Part shown: positions 1-12,000 of the stretch, one piece after another | Layout: every line of letters starts with the position of its first letter | How positions within the stretch are numbered: the first letter of the stretch is position 1 | Assembly (NCBI GenBank): GCA_022578965.1 | Contig: MU400797.1 | Location: 1 to 41,443 of the forward strand | From: Xylaria sp. FL1777 | Lineage: Eukaryota > Ascomycota > Sordariomycetes > Xylariales > Xylariaceae | DNA length: 41,443 nucleotides | Direction of reading: 5' to 3' | Made by a program: the position numbers and the translations under genes | Notes under the pieces: model-generated | What the model was told of the DNA's origin: nothing | Databases searched by the model: none | What the model saw: only the letters and a program-made list of their open reading frames with translations

Positions 1-350
1 AGTTTGCTAAGCTTTTTAATAAATTTTAAAAGTTTTAAAGCTATTAGTTTTTTTAAAAAATAACTATTAATTAAACTAAAGCTAAAATTATTAAAAGTTT
101 GTAGTTTTATAATAAAATAAAAAAATAATACTAATTAATAAATTAATAAATAAAGCTTAACTTTTAATTATTTAAGCTTAAAACACTATAATATAATAAA
201 ATATTTTAATTATAAAATTAGTACTAAATATAAATATTATTATAAAAAGCTTTAAGCAATATTATAATTATTATTTTTAAAGTTTATTAGCAAATAGTTT
301 ATAAGTATAAATAGTATATATACGTATATAAAGTAAACCCTAGCTTAAAA
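1..350. other. AT-rich, RIP-like DNA without a gene
   Basis: The sequence is almost entirely A and T, with the few remaining G/C mostly in GC dinucleotides, as in the large AT block after 7.6 kb. There is no open frame of useful length and no recognisable element. It is probably the end of another mutated transposon block that continues left of the window. The switch to normal composition is abrupt, between about 335 and 360. Confidence 0.7.
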
Positions 351-358
351 ATCAACAA

Positions 359-492
359 AGGTGCTTTAAACTAGAATACATAGAACGCAGGCCTTAAACC
401 TACAAATACATCTGCACGGGCCCCCGAAAGGGGTGAGTTGTAGCTTGCAGCGGGCGCAGCCCGCTGTTCTATGTTTCTAGTCTAAGGCACCT
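359..492. mobile_element. 134-bp inverted-repeat element with internal hairpins (MITE or Helitron-end-like)
   Basis: The two ends are imperfect inverted repeats of about 27 bp (359-386 against the complement of 466-492). They share AGGTGC, then CTAGAA, then ACATAGAAC, and the left arm differs by C-to-T and G-to-A changes plus one extra base. Inside are a GAAA-loop stem (422-433) and an 8-bp perfect stem with a 3-base loop (448-466). The second stem is followed 10 bases later by CTAG and a T (477-481), the layout of a Helitron 3' end. No clear target duplication is visible. It could be a MITE, a foldback element or a short non-autonomous Helitron. It lies exactly on the boundary between mutated and normal DNA. 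Confidence 0.5.
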
Positions 493-1506
493 GAGATAAT
501 GCGTATGGCTGGTTCATAAATGCAGTGACATGGGGGAGGGATGGAGCTCCCAAGAAAACAAACTTCCCTCGAGCTCCCTCCACCGAAGCCGGCCAGTGGT
601 CAATTCAATTCCCATCTAGCCGGGGGCTGTCGGCCACATACCCGGACGTGCAGCTGCGGCGGCCGGTTGGCTTCAGCCTTCAAGAGCCAATAACTTACAA
701 CATGTGTTACCTGCCAAGTCAAGGAGGGTCTCTGTCGTGACACGATGGCTGACCTTTGTTTGTTCATTATCAAAACATATAATAAACCTTTACCCATCAT
801 CTTCGATTATACCAGCAGCTTTTCCTCTCATTTATGTGCATTGACAAGGAGGCTTGTATTACAGGTTTCCGGAGGATTTTGTAGCAGCTCTCTATCTAGG
901 TAATGGGTCGCTGAACAATCATTTTACTCTAAATCTAGGGATGCTAGGTCCTGCTTTACAGCACTCAAAAGACTCATCCGGAAAACTTATGTTTTATACT
1001 AAGTTACACATAATGATAAGTCCATAGAGTTTCGGTATTCACAAACCCTTGTCTACGAAGCATTTAAAATGACCGAGATGTAGAAGGGTCGGTACCAAAA
1101 CACAAGTGCGACAAATTTGGAATGCCTCGAGACTACGAGTCTCGGCGCCTGGTAACCCCTCAATTGCATGTGCCTTGTCTTGTCTTTCATGGCTTCCACA
1201 ATCCTCACCACTGCCTGATATGATCTCCACCATGCGAATCAATCTTCAGAGCAGAATAAATTACTTCGTATTTAGGCGGTTATCATGGAACACATATTAC
1301 ACTACCACGATCTCTACTTGACCGTGGTTCCAATTATGCACGATCAGAATATACACAATAACAATTAAATTCGATGTACCATCATCATAAGCGGATCCAT
1401 GAAGTATCGGCTTGGTGAGCCTACATGTGGCAAGGAGGTATCCATTAGAAAGCAAGACAAGAACGCAGCAAGAGTCAGAAACATAGAAGCCCAATTGTAA
1501 ATCCCC
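493..1506. other. Intergenic, 3' flank of the SUN gene
   Basis: The base composition is normal, but no open frame over 75 codons looks like protein. The right part (about 1,250-1,506) should hold the 3' UTR and polyadenylation region of the minus-strand SUN gene. I see no RNA gene or repeat here. Confidence 0.5.
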
Positions 1507-2852
1507 TTATTCGCTGAAGGTAATGGTAACTGATCCGCCGCTGGGAATACCGGTCTAAAATTGGTTAGTTGCGGCGGCTCACATGCATCAAGATGAGTGG
1601 CAATGTTACTTACAGTGCAACCGGTACTGCTACCAGCGAACCCTTCACCAACATGGTAGTAGCAGTCAATCGAACTGTCACCAGAGATATCGATGTTAAA
1701 GTCGAGTACAGCCGTAGAAACAGCGCTGTTGGGGAAGATAGACAGGTAAGTAGTGCCGTCAGACGACTGTCCGACGCCGATGTTGACGGGAGCCCAGTTA
1801 CCACAACCCTTGGGATCTTCATCGCAGACCCATCGGCAACCCTGCTCGGCACTGACTCCTTTCTTGTTAACGTAGTACTGTAGAGTTGTCGCCTTGCCCT
1901 GCCAGACATAATAGTCGTTAGATGCGATGTTGGCGAGGTTGGATGAGCTACCCGCAGTAGCATCGATCGGAATAACCATGTTCTCAGTACCGGGATAATC
2001 AGTACGGCACACTGAAGTTCCGGAGCTCATCTTATTCTTAATGGTGATTCCAGGAATACCCTTCTCACACAACTTCTTAGTGACATCGCCACGGGTCAAC
2101 TCCAATTTGCCCTGAGCATTGCAGAAAAGACCACCAACAGATTGGCCGGTGCTGCCCTGAGAGGAGGGCCACTGCGACTTGACATAGCCGGCTGGGCAAG
2201 CGTACGAGTAAAAACCCTTCTGATTTGAGGGTGAAGCGACACCAGTCTCGATGTAGCTAATGGCCAGATCTGCCAGGTTGAAGTTCGGCGTGAACTGAAG
2301 TCCACTCCAACCACCCATTCCAAGGTAGTCAAGAGCAAGCGCACCATAATTCGAAGGGAACGTATCGCAATCAATTTCTCCGCTAGGGAAGTCGGCATCG
2401 ATACCAGTAGCACCGCTGCTCACAGAGTAAGTAGGCGTAGTTGCTTTGGGTTCGGGAGTCGATGTGGTACTCGGAGTAGTGGTGGTTGAGGGAGTTGGTG
2501 TCGGCGACGACGAAGAGGTAGTGACTTTCTCAATGAAGACAGCATCTTCTTTAGACGATGTACTAGTGACAGCTGGCGCAGGGGGAGGTGTAAAGGTGGG
2601 TGTGGTCTGGCCGATGACGACGTATAGTCCCTTATCCAGCCCAGCCTGTGCCTCTTCGGGGCTAACCACTTCGTCTCCCAACATATATTGGGTAACAGTA
2701 GCGGGAACATAGGTAGTCACAACATCACGCTCCTCCAGAGGCGAGTTGTCGCGCTTTTGGTGGTGAGCGTGGTGGCCATGACGGTGAGGTTGAGCGACAG
2801 CGACTGAGCTGAGGGACGCCGCAATGGCGAGGTTAAAAATTGTTGCCTTCAT
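1507..2852 (-). CDS. SUN-family secreted cell-wall protein (Sim1/Uth1/Sun4-like)
   Basis: I read this as join(complement 2852..1614, complement 1554..1507), 428 residues. Residues 1-20 are a signal peptide (ATG at 2852, cleavage probably after AVA). Next come a His-rich stretch (22-31), a Lys-Arg Kex2-type site (33-34), a short conserved segment, and a Ser/Thr/Pro-rich linker (about 83-146) likely to be O-glycosylated. The SUN domain runs from about 150 to the end. It includes the GMGGWSGLQ motif (178-186), the Cys-rich block GCRWVC...GCGNWAPVN and many spaced cysteines. Fungal SUN proteins are wall-associated and act in beta-glucan remodelling, septation and cell separation. The unspliced frame would give 495 residues with an unrelated tail; splicing restores a normal ending, GIPSGGSVTITFSE. 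No in-frame stops or RIP damage are seen, so the gene looks functional. The exact paralogue group is uncertain. Confidence 0.93.
1555..1613 (-). other. 59-nt spliceosomal intron in the SUN gene
   Basis: On the minus strand the donor is GTAAGT (1613-1608), the branch site is ACTAAC about 1,563-1,570, and the acceptor is TTTTAG ending at 1555. Removing it joins codon ACT to ACC in phase 0 and gives a C-terminus typical of SUN proteins, with a stop at 1509-1507. The donor and branch site match fungal consensus, and the length is usual for ascomycetes. Confidence 0.92.
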
Positions 2853-2936
2853 GGTTGTCGTGACAGGTACGATCGGAGTGTAACTGGCTTTATGTGTAGT
2901 AGTCTTGATGTGAGTAGCGGCAGTATCGAGTCGTCT

Positions 2937-3132
2937 CTATGCAAGGTCATGGTTAGCCTCGCAAGGGGACGACGAAGACGAAGAACTAGCCCCCCTATGT
3001 CGGCCAAAACAAGGGCGTCAAAGAAGGCGGCAAGCATGCAATTTAACCCATAATGAACGAGCCAGTCTCTACATCGCCAACAGAACCCAAGCCTTTGTCA
3101 CATCCCTTAGATTCCCTTGAGAATTCGCTTAC
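2937..3132 (-). other. Probable 5' UTR (leader) intron of the SUN gene
   Basis: On the minus strand there is a donor GTAAGC at 3132, a branch-like GCTAAC at 2957-2952 and an acceptor CATAG ending at 2937, spanning 196 nt. It lies about 85 nt upstream of the start codon. The three signals are well spaced, but this is an inference without transcript data. Confidence 0.45.
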
Positions 3133-3319
3133 CAACTGTTGATGTATATTGCTTTCGCAATCCTCGGGGCAGCTTCACTATAGTCGATTTGGTCAGGTCG
3201 TCGGATACGACTTGGAGACGGGTCGCGCTCGTGTTTTGCTGTAATGAACGTGTTCCTATTCCAAAAGAATGTGGTTGAGAGTTGTTGGACTCTCAGTTGG
3301 GTGGAATAACAACGCAATA

Positions 3320-3420
3320 TTATGGCTGGGAGGGAGGAAAGGTAAAAGAGCGTGAAGAGGGAGGGAGGGAAAAGAAGGTGAGTATGTCGGGAGAGCCAAG
3401 AGATCCCAAAGAAGGGGAGG
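3320..3420 (-). promoter_or_regulatory. Pyrimidine-rich promoter tract of the SUN gene
   Basis: The plus strand here is almost pure purine (GGGAGGGAGG, then AAGAGCGTGAAGAGGGAGGG), so the gene strand carries a long CT-rich run. It sits just upstream of the proposed leader exon. CT-rich tracts near the transcription start are common in strongly expressed fungal genes. No TATA box was chosen with confidence. Confidence 0.4.
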
Positions 3421-6400
3421 ACATCAGACTAGTAACACCGGCCAGCGAAGACGTCCCCTGGCCCTGGGCTTTCCCGCGCTCCTTCTTGTGCTGTAGAGGC
3501 AAAGGAAATGAATGTGGGTCTTGGATCCAGCACAGCCAGCTTAGCGTAGATCTGCTTCCCCAGCAACGACCAATAGGGCTTTCAACTTAGCGTACCTGTT
3601 CTAAAAGGGGCAGTGTGGTTTCGTAGCGTGGTTTCCAAGTGGGTCTTATGGACAGCGGACTCCCAACACTACTGCAGGTACCGACCAGTTAATGAAGGGT
3701 GTTAAATCAATGCTTCCCATAAACGGCACATAAACAGCACGTATTTGGCACAGCAGATGTCGGAAATGGTCACTGTACTACGCAGTCACGTCATGTACCA
3801 CCGTAACCTACAAGTACATACATATACAGGCACATTGTACGCTGTAATTGGTGTCTTTCAAATCCTCGTACTTGCTACGGCTGCGCATACTACAATAGGT
3901 ACATATAACCCCAAATTCCAGAATTCTTCGAACGTTTTGGTATATGCGTAAGGGAGCAAAGTATCTCGATGGTTGGCAAGTTATGTGTGCAGTACTATAT
4001 AGACTAACCTAGCGTGACATACACGTACTTGGAGAGAAGATGAAGATTGGAGACTAGGTAGTATAGTTGCTTTATCCAAAGTGCGGCAAGGCCTCCTTAG
4101 CTTTGTGTAAACACCTACCCAGTAGGGTTTTATTTCCATTCCGCATCATAAATACTGCCCAAATAGCAGCAGCTGTCTGCATCAAGAGACAAGATATATT
4201 CTCACTTGAAACTCCTCCTAGATACCTAGTCCAAGTTACGGTTAGCTATGAACGTATCATCTCACTTGTTGTAACCCGTATTCCCCACAAGATTACGAAA
4301 GACGACGCGCCTTAGAAAGGGGCTTGGCAAGGACTTCACACCCGGCCTAGCCTCACCTGAGACGATTGATTGCTGCAATTTCGGCACTTCGAGTGGCCTG
4401 CTCATCGTCGCCTATATACCTAGTAGTATAGTACCTACTGCGTATACCACATAGTCCCTTTTCATACAGTAGTTTTTACACAACTGAGGTATGTATGTAT
4501 TTGATTGCACTTTACCGCTCACTTTTACTACGGTATATGTGCAGTCAAGTTTATGTAAGTCGACAGCGAATTAGTTGGCATATGCTAGCAGTAGCTCCTT
4601 TCTTAAACGCCCGTAAACCAACATACTACGTATAAACTACCAATTATAAGACGATTCGCCACGGGTGCTAAACCTCGCAAGTTGTTTTCGTGGCATACTA
4701 ACCTTTCTAGGCCAAGGGCATAATGGCTACCGCCACAGCTAGCTTGAATAGAACTGTTAGTATCTCAATAGTGTAGGTAGCAAAAAACCATTTTGTGCTT
4801 TTATCCTTTGAGCGTGAGAACCAAGGGCGTTGAGATGTATCAACCCACCTACCAGTTGTTCAAAGCAGTCGTCATCATCTACCTATATAGTACACCTCAC
4901 ACCACAACGTTCCTTGGGTGACGTGGGCGGCATTTACGTGTACATAGTGCAGACATTTACTAGTGTAGACTAACGGGTAGCTAAGACATGGGAAAAGCAA
5001 GATTTTCATGGGCAAAAACATAGAGTCAGGATCCAAAGTACCAGCTAAGCCACAGTCTATATTGGGTATGATAATTAAGGCAACTATGTGTTTTCTTTCC
5101 GTCATTTAGTAACTGGCGGTTTTGATGATCCCTCCCGACATATTGTTGCTTCGTTACAGTAGACATTGTTATATTCAAATCTGATCGGTGAACACTAGCA
5201 ACGTAATATGTAAACACCAAATGCCTACCAGCATGTGTTGATATATCCACTAGCGCTAAAAATCTAGAGTGGCTTTACCTTTTGGTATAACTTCTAGTAT
5301 GAACTCCTGGCAAGGGCTTCTAAAGAATCCCTGAGCACCATCAACTACGGGCAACATCAAGCTGAACGCGCGGTGCTGATACGAGTCAGTTCGTACATCT
5401 AGGGCAGTTTCGTGAGTCTACATGAACTGTCAAATGAGACATCTTTTGTACTTCCCGAGCCTCGTAAGCAACTCCATATATTGAATTTCTGGGATCATCT
5501 GATGGCACGAGTTCGCATGATCTTACCTCACCTCTCTCATGGGGCTCATCTCCGATGCCTTTCTAGGCTATACCTGGACAAGCTACTAGCATTAATTGAC
5601 TTCGCTCAGCCTGAAGTCAATATGGATAGTTAACAAAGCACGAATATTGAAAACATGAAATGTTCCTGCGCGCGTGAATCTACATTTTAAAGATATTGTA
5701 TACGCAGATGAGATATTGACAGCATTGGATGTAAGTGCAGTTACTATCAGAATACTCTGTCGCAAGCCTCTGTGTAATGGTACAAGTAGTCCTAGACCTC
5801 CTCATCCTCCTTTCTCCTTTTAAGGGTTAGTAGGTACATAGCATAATACCTCGAATACATGAATGAACCGTGCAAGATCTAGAAAATTTAAAGAGTAGGT
5901 CAAGGGTTGCTTTATAAAAAAGAGTATACTTTAGCATTGATATTCAATTGGTGTGAGAATTGCATGGAATGTAAAGAATTTGTTTACTTATTATAATAGT
6001 ATGAACTAAGCTACCTGAAGAGGTCGATCAGCACATGGCCAATAAATGCGAAATAATACTAGTAGAAAAAGTCAAGAAAAATATGACTCTGCATCTTCCT
6101 GCGTTCTTCTAAGTCTTTCTCTCACTCTAGAAGGCTTAATTCGCCGTCTGCTGGCCATGTCTAGCTGTCAGGTCCTGATTCGTGAGGGAAAGTCTTGACA
6201 GCTACCATTAGACTGTACCAGGTTGATGCTTATGTGAGTCTTCAAGAATCATAGGTTCGTAGTCACTAACAAGGGTGACCACCTGGTAGGAAATAAGTCA
6301 AGATTGGCAATAGCCGTTATTCGGAACGGAACCAAGGTTCGTCCCCTCAAGCCCTTGTGCCCTTCGTCGTCCTGAGGGAGGACAATTCTATCGTCTTCGA

Positions 6401-7620
6401 ATCCAAAACCGGAGTTTCCCTGCTTTGTGACAGCTGCGTAATTGTGCTACTCTCTCTCTCTCTCTCTCATATCCCCCCTTGTCTTCCTCAGTGTTTCCCA
6501 ATCGTACTGAATAGCTCATGTCCTCAAAGAAGAAGACTATTATTGATCATACAGAATATTCAAAGTTCGCTGATCATGAAATAGGTAGCTAGCCGTGCAG
6601 AAGCTGAAGAGAACATCACTCCCCTCTAACGCCACTTTCGACAAAGAAGATATCATCTCTTCTCTAGCGGTAAGACAATATTGGTATAAATAAATATTAT
6701 GTCAGGGAACATAGTCACATATGGACCCCTAGGGGTAGATATAGTGGATTTGGTGTATATATACTGGACTATTCCCCCAACTAGATTTGGCAGGGCCTAG
6801 GAGTTAATTGACCGACCTACCTATCCTGTGGCTTCTGACCCCTCTCTACCTGCTTTGTGACTGCGTGTAGGCTAGGTATCTATTCACTTTGGGACATTCA
6901 CACCTTCCATGTTACTTCTATACTACAACAGGGGAGTTGTGGTGCATCATTCTCCTTCGGTGGCACCCCCCTTTGCCCTACACTCGTTGGGCTTCGTCTT
7001 TTTGGGTTTGTTTCATCGGAAAAGCCTTGGGACCACTTGCAAAGATTGTATCGGCCCATATTTCACCGCCGTAATCGTAATATGGATTGGGCAATTGAGA
7101 AAGGAGAAGGTGAAACCATGAGTATAATCTTATTTCTAGCAATCCGATATGTGATGTTAACGGAGCAGATTACAGCTTCTCTCGGCCGTTCAGTAAAGAG
7201 AGTTGTAAAAAAAGGACGACACATCCCTCTCATAGAGGGTAGACTGGTCGCTCCTAACTATGATCATAGTTCTATATTGGACTCCCACCTTCACTTCGAT
7301 CATTAACATACTGTCCAGTTTCGGCTCAGACAAACAGCTACCTTAGGGAAGTATCATGACGATGTGAGAGAGTCCAAATTGACAAGGTGGGAGGATGGTA
7401 TGGCAAAGAGCCCCCTTCTACCAGCAAAGAGGATAACATCCCTCCTTATAACGATTCAAATTTTGATAAATTTGAAGAGGTAGCACTGATGACCTAAGCC
7501 ACGAGCCGAAATCTAAATATGGTCTAGGATCTCGAATGACCCTTCCTGCTGGAGTCTTGATTTGCTATTTTAGGGGTGGTTTTAGCTCTTGGATCAATGT
7601 CTCAGGAGTTGTCTTAGGAG
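3421..7620. other. 4.2 kb of normal-composition DNA with no supportable gene
   Basis: Only short open frames occur, the longest 149 codons at 6,857-7,306. None has a recognisable domain, signal peptide or codon pattern, and in that place three frames are open at once, which argues for chance. A (CT)n run lies at 6,450-6,468. I found no tRNA, rRNA or repeat with a partner elsewhere in the window. It may hold regulatory DNA, noncoding transcripts or a very old decayed sequence. Confidence 0.5.
6450..6468 (+). repeat. (CT)n microsatellite
   Basis: This is an uninterrupted CT dinucleotide run of about 9.5 units in unique DNA of normal composition. Confidence 0.9.
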
Positions 7621-8638
7621 TACATATATATATATTTATTTATATCTGCATATGTATATATATATACCTTTACATTGCAGTACTTCTGCATTTATATTGC
7701 TTTGCACTTGCTTGCAAATGTATTATTATTTAAGCTTTTTATTATTAGCTAAAGAAATATAAACTTAGTTATAATTATTTATATATATTAGCTATTAATT
7801 AAAACTATTTATATAATATTTATAATTTTATTTATTTATTTTTATTTATTTATTTATTTTTATTTATTTATTTATTTTTATACTTATTTATTTTTATTTA
7901 TTTATTTTAATATATTTATTTATTTATTTTTTTATTATTATTACTTTTATTATATATTACGTTATATAGTTATTTTTTATAATAAATATTTAATTATTAA
8001 GATTTTGTTTTATTAAAGCTAAATATTAATGCTTGCAGTATTATAAAATTACTTATAATAATAATTGCTTTATATTATATATATAATGCTTTAATTTTAA
8101 ACATATTTAAAAAATTGTTTTTGCTAAAGCTATAAAGTTAGTTTTTTTTTAATAAGCAGCGCTTAAAATTAAAAAAAATTACTAATAATATATAAAACTT
8201 AAACTTTTTTTAATATAGCTTTTTTTTCTTTTATATGCTATAGTAAAATTAAAGCTATAAATAGTAAGTTTTACTTTTAGGTTTTTTTTTTTGCTAATAT
8301 TCCTTAAATGTACTTAAAATATATTATATTATTTTAAGTTATTTTAATATTTTTATTTAAATATTTATATTTTTTAAAACTTATAATAAAGCAGCTATAA
8401 TTTAAAACTTTTAAAATATTATAAATGATTTAATACTTTAGTTTAATAATAAAACTAGTTTAACTTTTTTTAGTTGCTTATTTATTATAGCTATAAATTA
8501 ATAAGCTATTATTAATTAGCTTATTAATATAACTAGCTTATATAATATATAGTTTTCTTTTAATAATATATTTTTAATAAAACATATATGCTTAGTTTAA
8601 ATAAATATTAGCTATAATAATATAATAACTTAATAAAT
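7621..8638. other. AT-rich border sequence with microsatellites
   Basis: Composition changes sharply here, through a TA-rich run at about 7,624-7,672. A long (TTTA)n-like tract lies at about 7,825-7,930. No coding remnant was recognised. It ends at the target duplication of element C. Confidence 0.65.
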
Positions 8639-8643
8639 AAAAC

Positions 8644-8879
8644 TAATAGGTGTTTTTAAAAGTATAAATAAAAAAGGTGTATATTAAGATAATATAGAAA
8701 AAAAGAAAGTCATAACTTTTAGTTTACAAAATAATTTTATTTATGTGTATAAGTAGCTTTACTAAGTTAAATAGCCCTTATTATGCTAGTTTAAAATAAC
8801 GTATAGCTATATAAGCAAACCATGCACTAGCTTTATAAAATAAGCTAAATTATCGATACACTTTTATAAAGTTATATTA
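8644..8879 (-). repeat. LTR of element C (3' LTR on the coding strand)
   Basis: This is a 236-bp direct repeat of 24,697-24,932, with the same length and differences that are mostly transitions. A 5-bp AAAAC lies immediately to its left. Confidence 0.85.
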
Positions 8880-9059
8880 AAATGCTAGCTACATAAAAAA
8901 GGCTATTAACTTTAGCAGCTTTAATACTTTTATACTAATAGCTTATTTAATTTTTTATTTTTTTACTTTTTTACTTTTTTTGATTTATTTTCTAAGGTTA
9001 TTTTTGCTTTTAAAGAACTTAACTAGCAATTTTAGCTTATATATTAAAACAAGGTTTAT

Positions 9060-12000
9060 TGCGCTTTTAATATTTTTTAATTAGTTTTTTACTGTAGCAC
9101 AACTGCTATTTTGTTTTTTACTTGTTATATTTATAGCTTTATTTTTTTTATTTAATAAAGTAATTATAATTATTTCTTTTTTAATTTAGTTTATAATTAA
9201 GGATAATTTTTACTTTATATATATTATTTTTTTTTATTTAAGTTTTTTTGCTTAACTTTTACAGGTTTTAATAATAAAACTGTTTTTTTAAAAGGATTCT
9301 TTTTTTTAAATACTAAACATAAATGCTTAATTAAAATAACAAAGTAAATAATATAATTATTAAAGAAGTTTAATTTATAAGCTAAATTACTAACTTTTTT
9401 TTTGATTATTTAAAAGCTTAACTGTTATTATAAAAGCTTTTAGCTAGGTTTTTTAAGCAAGTGGTATTTTTTATATAACTACAAATATACTTTATTGCTT
9501 TCTTTATATTTTACGAACTAATGCTTTATGTTATACTTTTGTTTAATAATAGCTCGAGTAAAATTTAAGGCTAAATAAGCATTTTAATAAAGGTAGTTTT
9601 ATAAAAATTAGATATTTTTAAACAACTTTAAATTTTTAGCGTTTATAACAATTTTTATTGCTTTAAAAAGTTTAAATCTAAATAATAACTTATATAATAT
9701 AAATTATATTGCTTTTAAATATGCTACGTTTAAGTTTTATTATAAAAATAATATAATATTTACTTAGTTTGCTTTTAAATTAATAAAGTTATAAAACCTA
9801 AAAGCAATTTTTATAGTTTAGTTTTTACGTTTAAAAAAATTATTAGCTTAAAGGTAATATGCTATAGTTATTAATAGTTTAGTTTTTAAGGCTTTTTATA
9901 TTTTTTATTAAAACTTTAAAATAAACTTTTTATTTTAGTTTAAAATAATACCTTTAGAAATTTCTTAATTGCTTAATAACAATTGTTTAATTATTACTAT
10001 TCCTTATTTTTTAGCTATATATTTTTTATTTCTAAGAATAAAAAAATTATGTTTAAAAGCATAATAAATAGCTATTATTATTGCATTATATGTGTTATAA
10101 TATAATTTATTTTTATTTAGTTACTATAAAGTACTTTTAGCTTTAGTTAGTAATAATTTTACAATAAAATTAATAGCTATTATTTATATAAACAAGTGTT
10201 TTTTAAGTTAAATTAGCTTTAAGCTATTAACTAATTATTGTTTGTTTGTTTAGTTTAAGTTATATATGTTATAATGCTTAATATATTTTTTTACTATTTA
10301 GGTTTTATTAGCTATTAAATATAGTTTTAGTATATATATTATTTTTTTTATTTTGCAGTAATGCTTTTTATTATAAGCTATTTTAAGTACTTTTTTAATT
10401 ATGCTATATAATATATATAACTATTTAACGCTTTTATAAGTATTATAAATTAGCTTGTTTAATATTAGGTTAAAAAAATAGCTAAGCTTAAAAAAAGTGT
10501 TAACATTTTTATTAGCTATTTTTTTTATGTTTTTTAAAACCTTAGTGTATTTATAGTTAGTTTTATATGCTACTTTAAAGTTTTAAAGCATAAATTTATT
10601 TATTACAGCTTTAAATATAGCTATATAAAACATTAAGTTTATATTGTTTTATATTATATTTAGTATAGCTAGTTCATTTAATTGCTTTAGCTTTTCTTTA
10701 GCGTTTATTATATTTATTACATTTTATAAGCAACTTAAAGCATTAAGTACATAATTTAGCTATTTTAGTAAGTAATATATATATAGTTTATATTATAATA
10801 AATATATTAATAAATTAATTAGCCTTTTGTTTGCATAGTTTATAGCAGTTGTTTTTAAGCTAGTTTGCTTAATTATTTTTTTTGTTACTAAGTAATCTAT
10901 TAAAACTATTATAAAGCGCTCGTTTAAATGTATTATTATACGTAATTTCTTTAAAGCTTAAATTAAATAAGCTACTTTTAACTTAAAAAAGCTATAATGA
11001 ACTTTTGTTTTTATTAATAATTTATTAAAGTATATTACTAGTTATATATTTATAAATAATATATATATTATATTACTTAAGCTAACAGCTTATTAGCTAT
11101 GCTAGTTTTTATTTTTTATATATATAAGTAAAAACTGTGCTTATGGGTTAAAAGCAAGCTATAAGCAGCTTATTTTCTTTTTAGTAGCTAAGTAAAAACA
11201 TTTTGTATTTACTTTTAGGTTGCACTAGTTTTGCTACGATTTTATTAAGTGCTTTGCTTTTTATTTCTTTACTTTTAGGTTGTTTGTTTATTTGCATTAT
11301 ACTATTAATTAAGTATATGCACCTTTACGTAATTACTTCGTAGTTTTTTTTTCTTTGTATTTTTTTTGCTTTATAGTTTGCTTGCTTTAGTATTGCTGCT
11401 TGCTTTGTGCTGCTTGCAGTAGTTTTTTTAGTTCTAGTACTTATTTAATTAAGTGTGCTGCTTTTTTTTTCTAGTTTTTTTTTAAACTTCTTTTTATTAT
11501 ATTACTAATGCATTATAGTTTGTTTGCTTTAATATTGCTACTAGCTTTTTGCTACACTAGTTTTTTTATAACTAAGTTATAACTAAGTTATAAGCAAAGT
11601 TAATTACTTATTATTTCTTAGTTTGCTTTTTGCATATTTATTCTTTAAGCTGCTTTTATGCTTTTTGCAGTAAGTTTACTAAGTAAGCACAGCTTATAAG
11701 TGGCTTATGCACTAAATAATATAAAGTGGTAGTAAATTTATAAATAATATAATATTATTAAAAACTTATATATATTTTAGCTTAAGCTAAAATATTATTA
11801 TATTAAACCTTTTTTGCTAAAAGTTATTTATTTAAAAAAACAGGTTTTTAGTTAAGTTATAATAATATAACGTTGTTTTTTTATATATTGCGTTTTATAT
11901 AGCATTAAATAAAGCGATTTTAGCTTTTATAAGCATATAATATATAAATTATATGTAAGCTTTTTATTTATTAAGTTTTTTAGTTTCTAGCTTTTTAAAC

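Noticed and set aside
1569..2710. Several open frames of 88-117 codons on both strands
   Set aside because: They overlap the SUN gene in other frames; its Ser/Thr-rich codons keep alternative frames open.
3282..3590. 102-codon plus-strand frame
   Set aside because: It lies over the purine-rich promoter tract of the SUN gene and its composition (Gly/Glu/Lys) just reflects GGA/GAA runs.
6380..6420. tRNA T-loop-like CTTCGAATCC
   Set aside because: No acceptor stem, D-arm or anticodon arm could be formed around it.
6857..7306. 149-codon open frame on the plus strand
   Set aside because: No domain, signal or family resemblance. Two other plus-strand frames are open over the same part, and it sits in DNA with no gene-like features.
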